Positions 38,508-47,085 of a stretch of DNA of 64,000 bases are shown here, one piece after another. Every line of letters starts with the position of its first letter. Position 1 is the stretch's first letter. The translations under genes and the position numbers were made by a program. Under the pieces are notes generated by a model, which saw nothing but the letters and a program-made list of their open reading frames with translations, had not been told where the DNA came from and ran no database searches. This DNA comes from Burkholderiales bacterium (GTDB lineage Bacteria > Pseudomonadota > Gammaproteobacteria > Burkholderiales > JAEUOS01): assembly GCA_016790635.1 (NCBI GenBank), contig JAEUOR010000008.1, forward strand, positions 1-64,000, in the 5' to 3' direction.

Positions 38508-40337
38508 ATGAAAAAGGGATTCAATTGGGTTGGGTTTGGTCTTGCCGCAAGCCTTACGCTTTTGGGACTTGCATTGGCCGGCATTCCGGCGCCGGTGTTC
38601 GCGGCGACTGACCCATCGCCAAAGGAGCGTTGCGTCTCTGATCGGGAATTGAAGTTGAATAGGGCGGTCGAACGTGACGATACGGCGCGCTTGATCGGTG
38701 TTTTGCGCGAAAGAGGTACGGAGGAATTCAAGTCGGGCTGTGTACCGGCGGTATTGCTCTCGGTCGTCGAGCGTGGTCAGGCGGCCGCACTGATGACGCT
38801 CCTGGCACACGCGGAGACCGCACCGCGCGACCTGACCGATCTCGTCGTCCGAGCGGCAAAGCATGGGCGCGCTTCCATCGTGGCGCTGGTGCTGGCGACC
38901 CAGTCACCAAACAGGAAGATCGACTGGGATTCGAAACGCATGAAAAGCGCGCTTCATTTCGCCGCCGCCAATGGCGATGTCGCTACTTTGGCCCTGCTCC
39001 TGGGCGCGCCGGGGTTGCCCAAGGATGCCCTCGACGCGCGTGATGAACGTAATTGGACGCCCGCCATGGTGGCCGCGCGGCGTGGCCAACTGGCAACCTT
39101 GCAATACCTCAGCCAGCGCGGTGCCGACATGCGCGTGACCGGCGGTGACGGGGTGAGTGTGATGGACGGTGCGCTGGCGGGTGCGCATGCGGCGACTGTC
39201 GCTTGGCTGTTGTGCGACGCGCGGACCGAGGCTCTCCATCGCGCGGGCTGGCGCGGCAAGGTTGCACTGGCCGCGGAAAAGGCGCTTTCCGAGGGGTATG
39301 CCGAGGTCGGAAGGGCGCTGGGCGAGGCCGTCAAGCACTGTCCATCCGCGCTGACCGAGGCGGGCGGCGGCATCGCCACGCTCGACGCGCCAGCGGCGTC
39401 GCCATCGCCCGCTCCTGCCAACGCTGCCGTCTTGCATGGGGACTACGCACGCGGTTGCCCAGAGGCGCCGGCGTTTCTTGAGTCCAATGGCCCCAATCGC
39501 GTCGGTTTCGCCTCGTATGCGGATGACACACCCTTCATGGACATCACCTTGGCGCTACGTGCACCCCTCGCGTATCGTTCGCTTACCCACGGCAACAAGA
39601 ATTGCGATGGCCCGCACTTCTTGTTCTTGGGCTTCGATATGCGGGCTGCGTTCTACCTCGGAACGCGGCCGTCTTCCCCGGTCGTCTTGCGCTCGATCAG
39701 CCCCAGCCTCCACTATCGCTACTACCCGCGCGGGGGTTCCATCGGGGACCGCGACAATCCGGCGACGGAGTACCTTGATATCGAATATGGGCACCTCTCA
39801 AACGGGCAGAGCGTGGATACGCAGGATGGGTTTCGTGAAATCGCGCGACGCTTGGGCGACGCTGATTTCGCGCGCCGCTTTGTCAGCCGCGGCTGGGATT
39901 ACGCCGGCGCCACCTACAAACGCTCGTTTGACGGCTGGCCCGGGCCGATCGACCGCCACGATATCTCGCTCGGCGTCCGGCGCTACTTTGGAGGCTTGTT
40001 TCAGCAAAGGGTGGAGGAATTCGCCCCGTTCGAGGAGCCGCGAAAGATCGCTCGTCTGGCCCAGGTCAGCGGACTCAGCCTCAACTACAGTGCGCAGTTT
40101 TCCGCGCACATCCCCTTGATCGGTGCGGCTGCGCTATCGTGGAGCACGGGAACACGGGAGCCATTCCGCTGGAACTCGACACGACTCGAGTTCACGACCC
40201 GCAACGTACCGATCTTGGATCTGCCACTCACAATCTGGATGTCCGACGGGTACATGAATGATTTGTCGCAGTACTATCGACGGGTTTCGGGCTTCGGCAT
40301 CGCGGTATCGTTCGAAACGTTTCGGACCAAAAGGTGA
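38508..40337 (+). CDS. Exported ankyrin-repeat protein fused to a phospholipase A1 (OMPLA)-like barrel
   Basis: A 609-residue protein with a signal peptide (VGFGLAASLTLLGLALAGIPAPVFA). Residues about 45-280 are ankyrin-type helix pairs (SALHFAAANGDVATLALLLGA, NWTPAMVAARRGQLATLQYLSQRGAD). After a Pro/Ala linker, residues about 310-609 are strand-rich. This part has an OMPLA-like active-site region: EYGHLSNGQS (His429, Ser431, Asn432, Gly433), then FVSRGWDYAG (460-466) where OMPLA has SRSWNR. The catalytic Asn of OMPLA corresponds to Asp464. The protein should sit in the outer membrane with ankyrins in the periplasm. A GAGGGGGA ribosome-binding site precedes the ATG. Divergent from the GH19 operon. 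Confidence 0.75.
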   Translation: MKKGFNWVGFGLAASLTLLGLALAGIPAPVFAATDPSPKERCVSDRELKLNRAVERDDTARLIGVLRERGTEEFKSGCVPAVLLSVVERGQAAALMTLLAHAETAPRDLTDLVVRAAKHGRASIVALVLATQSPNRKIDWDSKRMKSALHFAAANGDVATLALLLGAPGLPKDALDARDERNWTPAMVAARRGQLATLQYLSQRGADMRVTGGDGVSVMDGALAGAHAATVAWLLCDARTEALHRAGWRGKVALAAEKALSEGYAEVGRALGEAVKHCPSALTEAGGGIATLDAPAASPSPAPANAAVLHGDYARGCPEAPAFLESNGPNRVGFASYADDTPFMDITLALRAPLAYRSLTHGNKNCDGPHFLFLGFDMRAAFYLGTRPSSPVVLRSISPSLHYRYYPRGGSIGDRDNPATEYLDIEYGHLSNGQSVDTQDGFREIARRLGDADFARRFVSRGWDYAGATYKRSFDGWPGPIDRHDISLGVRRYFGGLFQQRVEEFAPFEEPRKIARLAQVSGLSLNYSAQFSAHIPLIGAAALSWSTGTREPFRWNSTRLEFTTRNVPILDLPLTIWMSDGYMNDLSQYYRRVSGFGIAVSFETFRTKR

Positions 40338-40454
40338 TGATCTCGTGGCGCAAAATTGCACTCAAATTCATCGCTTTTCGCGTTTGATCAATGGCAGGCC
40401 CCTTGGCCGCTTTTGGCGTCAAGCCGGATCGACTTGGCGACTTCTCTGCGTTGC

Positions 40455-42581
40455 TCAGCGATACCCAATGACACCGGTTGAAGGGGACAGTCCGCGAATC
40501 GCGTTTGCCGCCAACTTGCCGCTCATGACCGTCGCCTCGACGCAGCCGACGTTGAGTCCTGTATAGGTCCAGTCGCCGGCGACGACCAGATTGGCAAAGC
40601 CGCTTTCGGCCGCCTTGATGCGATGCTGAGTGGTTCCGTGCGGGGCGGTCACGTAGCGCTCGGACGGTTCGATGTTTGCGCGATAGGCTTGGGTGTCGAT
40701 GCGCGCTTCCCCCTGCAGTGTCGGGGTGCCGGTCGTTACGAGATGCCCGAAGTCGAACTGGCCGTCACGCACGGCCTTGGGCAGCAGGCGCGGCAACTGA
40801 GTATTGAGAAAGTAGATTGATCGTGCGCGCACCTCGGCCCGGCGCTGGGCAGGGTATCCCGCTTGATGAAAATTGAGTTTCTCCCCTGCGCTACCGGCGA
40901 TGACATCGGAGAAATACCACAGCGAAACGGGCGTATCGCTCTTTGGCCAACGTTCGAGTTCGATCAAAGGGTAGCAGTCGAGCAGGCCATCGTAAGGTTT
41001 GGCGAAGCCACAGCCCAGAGCGGATTCCTTGGTGGATGGAAAGTCGAAGGGCAGCCCCAGCTCTTTGGACGATTTGTCGAGCCAGATCTGCAAAGTCTGG
41101 GTTGCGATGGTTGGAATCTTGTCCACCATGGTCCGCCACGAGGGTGACTTGGCGACCAGGTCGGCGCAGACATAGGGAAGCGCCCCCAGCGATATCGCGC
41201 AGACGACCTTGTCGTAGTCCGTCTCTTTCATCAACGTAACTTCGGGCTTGTCCGACCAATCGACCCAATAGGACTCGAAGTCGATGTTGCTGGCTTTCAG
41301 CGCTGACCCTTGCTCCAGCTGTTGCCAGGGCGGGGTGCTGCCCCAGCACTGGTGGTCCCCGATGCGGGTCAGCGGCTCGTACGGGCCGGCTTTGATACTC
41401 GCCTGCTGCCGCATGTGCACCTTTTCGACCGACTTGCCTGCGGCATCGAGTTCCAGGCGCTCGACCTTGTGGAAGAACTCGAACTTGACGCCGCGCCGCT
41501 TCAAGGCCTCGTACAACGGCGCGATGATGACCTCGCCGGTCCCGCCGTGGAACAGCCAGAAAGGCGCGCCCATGTAACCGAAAGTGCGCAGCACCCAGTG
41601 CGCGTAAGCCCCGGCGCCCATGTCAGGTTGGGCCGGGTCGCCGCTGGGATACGCATACAAGATGCCGGCCGGCGCTTGCGCGAAGCCCCAAGGGAGGGTT
41701 GTTTCGGATACGCCGTGGCTCTTGAGCCAGTCCTCGAAGTGATGCGCGTCAAGGGAATCGAAAGTCTGGCGTTTGACAAAAAGGTCGATTGCGATTCCGC
41801 GCAGCAATCCCACGAGGTAGTTGCCGAGGTGATAGGCATTGCGCACGTCGGCCACCTCTTCCTTGGCGAGGAAGATTCTTGCGACCAAGCGCAGCAAGCT
41901 GCCGGGCTCAAGCGCCTCCACAGCTTCGCTGGCACGGCCGAACATGTCGTTCAGCCGCTCTTCACTTGGGTCGGCCTTCCCGAGTTCGTCGCGCAGTTCG
42001 GTGAGGAGTGCGCGCATAGGATCGATGTCGCCGTACTTGAGCCGCTTGAGGAGCTTGAGTCCCCAACGCAGCGGCAACGGCAGGCTGCCGAATGGATTTC
42101 CGCTGTTGGCCATGATCCCGTCGAGCGTCTCAAGCATCTGGCACAACATCGCGTAAATGCTGTCGAAGCGGGTGCCATCCCCTGGGCCCAGCGCGTTGGA
42201 GGGCAGCTTGGTTGCCCGCGGGACGGTGTCATCCGGCGGCTGGTACCAGCGCATCGAGTGATATTGCTTTTCGAACGCCTGCTCGAAAGTCAGCGGCCAA
42301 CCTCCCATGTGCGCGTTGAGTTCGTCGTAGCACTCCTTCATCAGCCCCAGGGCGTTGTAGTAGCCGCCGCCGAAAAGATGAATGCCGTGCTCTTCGATGC
42401 GCTCGTTGTCGCCCCGGCCGCTGGCGCACTTGCCGCCCAGGCGCCAGCCCATCTGGTAGATGGTCACCTCGTGTTCTTCCCGCAGTGCGGTTGTGCGGGT
42501 CAACTCGAAAGCGGTAGACAGTCCGCCGATGCCGCCACCGAGGATGGCGATGCGCTTTTTCCGGTTTGCTCCGTCGCTCAT
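40455..42581 (-). CDS. FAD-dependent oxidoreductase (amine oxidase/phytoene desaturase-like)
   Basis: A 708-residue protein. It has an N-terminal Rossmann FAD motif IAILGGGIGGLSTAFEL (residues 10-26), the second-strand W-R-L-GGKCASGR block that contacts the isoalloxazine in the phytoene desaturase/amine oxidase superfamily, and a C-terminal VVAGDWTYTGLNVGCVEATVMSGKLAANAI FAD-closing segment. It is longer than most relatives because of a large insertion (about residues 100-300). No signal peptide is seen. The substrate is unknown; desaturation or isomerisation of a lipid or isoprenoid fits the fold. It follows the wHTH-TPR regulator by 67 bp on the same strand. Confidence 0.85.
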   Translation of the reverse strand: MSDGANRKKRIAILGGGIGGLSTAFELTRTTALREEHEVTIYQMGWRLGGKCASGRGDNERIEEHGIHLFGGGYYNALGLMKECYDELNAHMGGWPLTFEQAFEKQYHSMRWYQPPDDTVPRATKLPSNALGPGDGTRFDSIYAMLCQMLETLDGIMANSGNPFGSLPLPLRWGLKLLKRLKYGDIDPMRALLTELRDELGKADPSEERLNDMFGRASEAVEALEPGSLLRLVARIFLAKEEVADVRNAYHLGNYLVGLLRGIAIDLFVKRQTFDSLDAHHFEDWLKSHGVSETTLPWGFAQAPAGILYAYPSGDPAQPDMGAGAYAHWVLRTFGYMGAPFWLFHGGTGEVIIAPLYEALKRRGVKFEFFHKVERLELDAAGKSVEKVHMRQQASIKAGPYEPLTRIGDHQCWGSTPPWQQLEQGSALKASNIDFESYWVDWSDKPEVTLMKETDYDKVVCAISLGALPYVCADLVAKSPSWRTMVDKIPTIATQTLQIWLDKSSKELGLPFDFPSTKESALGCGFAKPYDGLLDCYPLIELERWPKSDTPVSLWYFSDVIAGSAGEKLNFHQAGYPAQRRAEVRARSIYFLNTQLPRLLPKAVRDGQFDFGHLVTTGTPTLQGEARIDTQAYRANIEPSERYVTAPHGTTQHRIKAAESGFANLVVAGDWTYTGLNVGCVEATVMSGKLAANAIRGLSPSTGVIGYR

Positions 42582-42648
42582 GTTTCCCTCTGGTGTGTCG
42601 TCGGCTTGATCGCCTGCCGTCTCGCCCCGTGTCGGTGGTGCCGGTCGA

Positions 42649-44172
42649 TCAACCCTTCCAACCCGCTTTTCGCAACGCTTCTACGTAGCGATCGCGGTCG
42701 GCATCGCGTACAAATGGGTGGCCGACCTTGAGGGCGGCGACCGTGAACCGCGGCATCATCTTTACGCCGTCGGACAAGGCCTTTTGCGCACCCGGCAGGT
42801 CTCCGTTCGCCGCCTGGCAGGCCGCTAGGAGGTAGTGGTTGAAGAACCAATCCGGGCGCTGGGCCAGCGCGTCGCGCGCGTAGCGGACCGCCTCACCGTA
42901 CCTGGCATCGACGAAGGCCGCGATGGCCAATGTGAATAACCACAGGCTCATGCGTGGCTCGCTGGGGCTGGCCGCCATGGCGCGCCGTACCAAGGCCTCG
43001 GCTTCCGCGGTCTGGCCACTGAAGGCGAGTAGCCGGCCCAGTTCGGCCGCTGCGGCGGCGAAATGCGGATAGATCTCCAGGGCGCGACGCTGTTCGGCGA
43101 TGGCGCGGTCCATGTCGCCGATGCAAGCCATCGCCACGCCGAGCGTCAGATGGGCGAAGCTATCCACATCGTTGACCGAAACCGCCTTCAAGGCATGCCG
43201 GCAGGCTTCCGTGATGCGCTTTTTCGGGTCCTCGGCCCAGCCCGACCAGACGTCGGTCAGGTAGGAGAACGCCAGGAGCGACAGGGTCTGCACGTCATCG
43301 GGCTTGCGCGCCAGCGCCAGCAGCAGCAGGCGCTGGCATTCCACCGCATGCTTGCGGGTGGAGCGCCAGTAATGCCAGCGCGCGCGCATGAGGAGGTCCC
43401 AGTGTTCCAAGTCGCGCGCCGGCTTGTGCGCCGCGATGTTTTCTTCCTGGCGCAGGAACAGGGGCTCGATGGTACCGGCGATGCAGGCCGAGATCTCGTC
43501 CTGCATGTCGAACAGGTCTTCGAGCGGTCGGTCGTAGCGCCCGTTCCAGAGTGCCTCACCGGTCGCGCCATTGGACAAGGTCGCGTTCACGCGCAACTTG
43601 GTCGCCGAGCGCCGCACGCTGCCGCTGACCAGATAGCGAACACCCAACGCGCGCGCCACGGCCGTCGAATCCAGGTCCGAGCCGCGATAGACGAAAGATG
43701 AGCCGCGATCGATCACGAACAACCAGCGCGAGTTGGACAGGCTGGCAATGATGTCCTCTGCCAGGCCGTCTGCAAAGTACTCCTGCTCCCGTTCGTCACC
43801 AAGATTGATGAAAGGCAGCACCGCGATCGATGGGCGGGGCGGGGCGGCGGGCGCCTCGCCGGGCGCGGGCTCGAGCTGCGAGACCGGCACTGTCAGACGG
43901 TAGCCCTGGCTAGGAACGGTGCCGATCACATCCTGCCCCAGGAGCTTGCGCAGCGCCGAAATCTGCACCGACAGGTTGTTTTCCTCGACGTCCGCGTCGG
44001 GCCAGACGCAGTCGAGCAATTCCTGCTTGGTGACCACCCGGTCGTGGCGCTGGGCGAGCGCCACGAGGACATCAAAGGCCCGTGCGCCGAGCGTCACGGC
44101 CATGCCGTCCACGAGGAGGGCGCGCTCCCCCGGACGAAGTTCGAAGCGGTCGAACCAGACCCGGTCCTGCAC
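42649..44172 (-). CDS. wHTH (OmpR/CadC-type) regulator with TolB/FlgO-like and TPR domains
   Basis: A 507-residue protein. Residues 1-98 are an OmpR/PhoB-type winged helix (VWPDADVEENNLSVQISALRKLLG, then TVPSQGYRLTVPV). Residues about 110-240 are the segment found with adenylate-cyclase-like regulators (PSIAVLPFINLGDEREQEYFADGLAEDI, VARALGVRYLVSGSVRRS). Residues about 260-500 are TPR-like helix pairs (AIAEQRRALEIYPHFAAAAAELGRLLAF). There is no membrane helix, unlike CadC. It is divergent from the first LuxR-type gene, with 214 bp between, and upstream of the FAD oxidoreductase, its most likely target. Confidence 0.88.
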   Translation of the reverse strand: MQDRVWFDRFELRPGERALLVDGMAVTLGARAFDVLVALAQRHDRVVTKQELLDCVWPDADVEENNLSVQISALRKLLGQDVIGTVPSQGYRLTVPVSQLEPAPGEAPAAPPRPSIAVLPFINLGDEREQEYFADGLAEDIIASLSNSRWLFVIDRGSSFVYRGSDLDSTAVARALGVRYLVSGSVRRSATKLRVNATLSNGATGEALWNGRYDRPLEDLFDMQDEISACIAGTIEPLFLRQEENIAAHKPARDLEHWDLLMRARWHYWRSTRKHAVECQRLLLLALARKPDDVQTLSLLAFSYLTDVWSGWAEDPKKRITEACRHALKAVSVNDVDSFAHLTLGVAMACIGDMDRAIAEQRRALEIYPHFAAAAAELGRLLAFSGQTAEAEALVRRAMAASPSEPRMSLWLFTLAIAAFVDARYGEAVRYARDALAQRPDWFFNHYLLAACQAANGDLPGAQKALSDGVKMMPRFTVAALKVGHPFVRDADRDRYVEALRKAGWKG

Positions 44173-44346
44173 CTGAAACTCCCCTCTTGCCCAAGGCGCC
44201 TACGCCGGTCGGGTGGGCGCAACGTTTCTTTTTACTCTAGCACACCCGATTTTCGGCCCGTGCAAGGTGGCCGGAATTAGGAGTTTTTAGGAACTGCCGA
44301 GGCGCGTAAAGGACTTTTGGTGCTCAGGTCGCCAAAGTACGTTTAC

Positions 44347-44360
44347 GCACCGGTTGGTGC
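44347..44360. promoter_or_regulatory. Inverted repeat upstream of the first LuxR-type gene
   Basis: GCACC-N4-GGTGC, centred 33 bp before the ATG at 44387 and followed by an A7 run and the AGGAGAAG ribosome-binding site. It could be an operator in the divergent region between the wHTH and LuxR-type regulators. Evidence is the symmetry and place only. Confidence 0.25.
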
Positions 44361-44386
44361 CAAAAAAACAAAGACCAGGAGAAGAC

Positions 44387-45238
44387 ATGGACAGGGAGTC
44401 GCGGGAAATCGAAGGTCGGCGCGGCGCGGCGCCTTTGGCGGCAACTGCTTGGAAGAGTGCGGACCGCTCCGGATCCGGAACTAGGTCAGTTTCCGCCGAC
44501 GCTGCGGGGTCAGCACTAGCCAGGCTCGCCGAGGAGTTTGCTTTCGGCATGGCCTTGGTCGATGGCGGGCTTGGGGTGCACTATGCGAATCGCGCCGCTC
44601 GCGCCCGCTTGGCACCGTCCGGCACGTTGTGCCTGGTCGAAGGGCGCCTGTGCGGCACAGATCGTCGCAGCGACGCGTCGCTGCGGCAAGCGATCGAAGC
44701 CGCCTGTGCGGGGCGGCGCGGTTACCGGGTCTTCGGCAAGGATTCCGGTGCCTCTCACATCGCCTTCGTCCCGGTCGCTGGTGCACCCTTTGGCAGCGCG
44801 ACGGGTGCAGCGCTACTGTTCGAAGGACAGGGGTCCGGCAACGCGTTGGCCCGCTATTTCTTTTCCCGGCACCATGGGTTGACACCCAGCGAAGAGCGTG
44901 TTTTGGCGGCAATCGGTTCCGGAACCTCGGTGGCCGAAGCCTCCATCGAGCTCAACACTTCGGAAAACACGGTTCGGACCCATGTCCGCCGCATCCTTGA
45001 TAAGACCGGTTGTGAAAACCTGCGCGCGTTGGTCGCCCGGATGGGGCGGCTTCCACCATTGGCTGCGCAAGGCGTTGCCTGCGAGCGAGGCATCACCCGC
45101 CCGGAAGCCTCCTCCGAATCGGAAGCTGCCCGCGGTCCGCGAGCCATGCCCACCATCAAGCCGCGTGCGGCCCACTCGCCAGCAATGCCGCCGTGCCGCC
45201 CGGGCGGCACGGGTCGCGATGAGGTGCTGTGCATATGA
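44387..45238 (+). CDS. LuxR-type HTH regulator with PAS-like sensory domain (copy 1)
   Basis: A 283-residue regulator. Residues about 40-150 are a PAS-like input region (LAEEFAFGMALVDGGLGVHYANRAARARL), and residues about 164-220 a LuxR-family HTH (GLTPSEERVLAAIGSGTSVAEASIELNTSENTVRTHVRRILDKTG). A Pro/Ala-rich, probably disordered tail follows. It is a clear paralog of the regulator at 55815, sharing the input domain as well as the HTH. The stop is 26 bp before a SAM methyltransferase, then Crp-type genes follow closely, so this is the first gene of a regulatory operon. A strong AGGAGAAG ribosome-binding site is present. Confidence 0.9.
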   Translation: MDRESREIEGRRGAAPLAATAWKSADRSGSGTRSVSADAAGSALARLAEEFAFGMALVDGGLGVHYANRAARARLAPSGTLCLVEGRLCGTDRRSDASLRQAIEAACAGRRGYRVFGKDSGASHIAFVPVAGAPFGSATGAALLFEGQGSGNALARYFFSRHHGLTPSEERVLAAIGSGTSVAEASIELNTSENTVRTHVRRILDKTGCENLRALVARMGRLPPLAAQGVACERGITRPEASSESEAARGPRAMPTIKPRAAHSPAMPPCRPGGTGRDEVLCI

Positions 45239-45264
45239 ACCAAACATCAAGTCAGGAAAACGCC

Positions 45265-46179
45265 ATGAACATGAATCGGGCCAAGGAACTCTTTCGCAAC
45301 GGGCAAACCCTGGAAGCGATGAACCACATCGTCCGCAGTTGTTTCGAGGAACGCAGCGCTTTGCCGCGCAAGGTATGGCGAGACGATGTTGCTGCGTCGG
45401 CGCGCGACCCGGAGATCCTCAACTATGTCCATCGTTGCCGCATGACGCGCCGGGCTTTCGAAAAACCCCGCGGTTACGGTTGCGACGCGGTCACGCTCGA
45501 CTTGGTCTATGGCACCGGTGAGGGGCGCAACGCTCCGCATCCCGCCACTCAGGCGGGGCAGGTTTACAGCTACACGGTCAATTCCCCGGCGCCTCGCGCG
45601 GTGCGCTTTCGCCGCCAGACCCTGGCGCGGTTGATCGACGAAACTGTGGCCCGCACCGGCGACGGTCGGGCACAGATCGTCTCAATCGCGTGCGGGCACG
45701 CGCGCGAGGTCGAACTCTCGCGCGCCATGCAGGCCCGCCGGGCAGGGGGATTCCTCGCGATCGACCAGGACGTCGAATCGATCGCAGTCGTCGAATCGGA
45801 GTACGGACCTTTCGGCGTGGAAGCGCGTCACGGAACCGTGCGTCAGATCGTTGGTGACTTGCTGCCCTTGCCGCCGGCCGACCTGATCTACGCGGCGGGC
45901 CTGTACGAGTACTTGAATGACAGCACCGCGATCGAGCTGCTGCAGCGCATGGTGGACGCGTTGAAGCCGGGAGGGCGGGTCATGATCGCCAACTTCGTCC
46001 CGGATGTGCCAGACGCCGGCTACATGGAAGCCTTCATGGACTGTTGGCTTGAGTATCGCGATCTGACGCAGCTGGTCTCGTTGTTTGACCCGATTCCGGC
46101 ATCATCGCGCGGGCCGATCGAGACGCTCTTTGACCCCGACTGCAATATCGCCTTTGCTGTCATGCAAAAGCCGGAGTGA
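45265..46179 (+). CDS. Class I SAM-dependent methyltransferase (copy 1), possible PhcB-like
   Basis: A 304-residue protein. Residues 66-72 read EKPRGYG, and the SAM motif is VSIACGHAREVELS (about 139-152), followed by an acidic strand end in FLAIDQD and a DLIYAAGLYEYL motif. The C-terminal part has a GGRVMIANFVPD motif. The KPRGY(A)GD region is one I associate from memory with proteins annotated as 3-hydroxypalmitate methyl ester biosynthesis (PhcB-like), but this needs a search. It is about as long as, and clearly homologous to, the protein at 58538. The ATG at 45265 has AGGAAA upstream; a start 36 bp earlier is less likely. Next gene begins 7 bp downstream. Confidence 0.85.
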   Translation: MNMNRAKELFRNGQTLEAMNHIVRSCFEERSALPRKVWRDDVAASARDPEILNYVHRCRMTRRAFEKPRGYGCDAVTLDLVYGTGEGRNAPHPATQAGQVYSYTVNSPAPRAVRFRRQTLARLIDETVARTGDGRAQIVSIACGHAREVELSRAMQARRAGGFLAIDQDVESIAVVESEYGPFGVEARHGTVRQIVGDLLPLPPADLIYAAGLYEYLNDSTAIELLQRMVDALKPGGRVMIANFVPDVPDAGYMEAFMDCWLEYRDLTQLVSLFDPIPASSRGPIETLFDPDCNIAFAVMQKPE

Positions 46180-46186
46180 TGGACGC

Positions 46187-46858
46187 ATGTTGAACCCTGA
46201 TATTCGCGAACCTCTGTCGACGGGCGAGCCCGTGGTCGCCGGCACCAACGACGCCTTGTCAGCTGCCTACGGCGCCTTGGCGTCAAGCAATGCGCAAGCG
46301 CGCTTGGCAGCGCGCGGCCGTCGCCAGACCTACCGCAAGGGCGCCATCCTCATCAACGAAGGTGAAATCAGCGACGGTGTCTACATCATCCTCTCCGGCA
46401 GCGTCAACGTCTATTCGATGGACGAGGAAGCACGCGACATCATTTTCGCGACACTGGGAGCGGGGGATTATTTCGGCGAGATGTCGCTCGACGGCGGCCC
46501 GCGCTCCGCTTCAGTGATCACGCTGGAGCGCACCGAGTGCGCGGTGCTCAGCAAGGCACAGGTCGTTCAATATATGACGGAAAATCCGCATTTCGCCCAG
46601 GAACTCCTCCTGACCGTGATCCGCCGAGCGCGCGAAGCGACGCGTATCGCGCGTGCCCTGGCCTTGCAGGACGTCACCTCCCGCCTGCGGGATTTTCTTG
46701 AACGCGAAGCGACAGTCAGCCCGGATGGCTCGCGCGCCCTGCCGGGGCGCATGACGCAGCAGGACATCGCGGCGCGCATCGGGTGTGGTCGTGAGATGGT
46801 GAGCAGGGCGATGGCGGAGCTGAAGCGCCGCGGTGTCACCGTCTGCAGGGCCGGGTAA
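46187..46858 (+). CDS. Crp/Fnr-family regulator with intact cyclic-nucleotide site
   Basis: A 223-residue regulator. The cyclic-nucleotide-binding domain includes GDYFGEMSLDGGPRSASVI with Glu98 and Arg106, the residues that hold the ribose and phosphate of cAMP in Crp-type domains. The C-terminal HTH is MTQQDIAARIGCGREMVSRAMAELKRRG (about 192-219). No cysteine cluster for an Fe-S centre is present, so it is Crp-like rather than Fnr-like. It lies 7 bp after the methyltransferase and upstream of a second Crp-type gene and a cyclase-domain gene. Confidence 0.9.
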   Translation: MLNPDIREPLSTGEPVVAGTNDALSAAYGALASSNAQARLAARGRRQTYRKGAILINEGEISDGVYIILSGSVNVYSMDEEARDIIFATLGAGDYFGEMSLDGGPRSASVITLERTECAVLSKAQVVQYMTENPHFAQELLLTVIRRAREATRIARALALQDVTSRLRDFLEREATVSPDGSRALPGRMTQQDIAARIGCGREMVSRAMAELKRRGVTVCRAG

Positions 46859-47085
46859 GCGATTTTCTGGTCGCGCCGGGACGCAATGCGAACCCGCAAG
46901 ATCGATACTCCAGGGACAGCCATGAGCGCCGCGTAGGTTCACCGACCACACAGGCAGGACATGGCGCTGCGGTGGGCTATGCCCGACACGATGGGTCAGG
47001 GAAGGGAATTCCGGGGCATGCTCATGGGTGAAGCCGCCCAGCTTGCGGGGCTTACCAATCCCGGGCACACTTGTCCTAGTACGGC

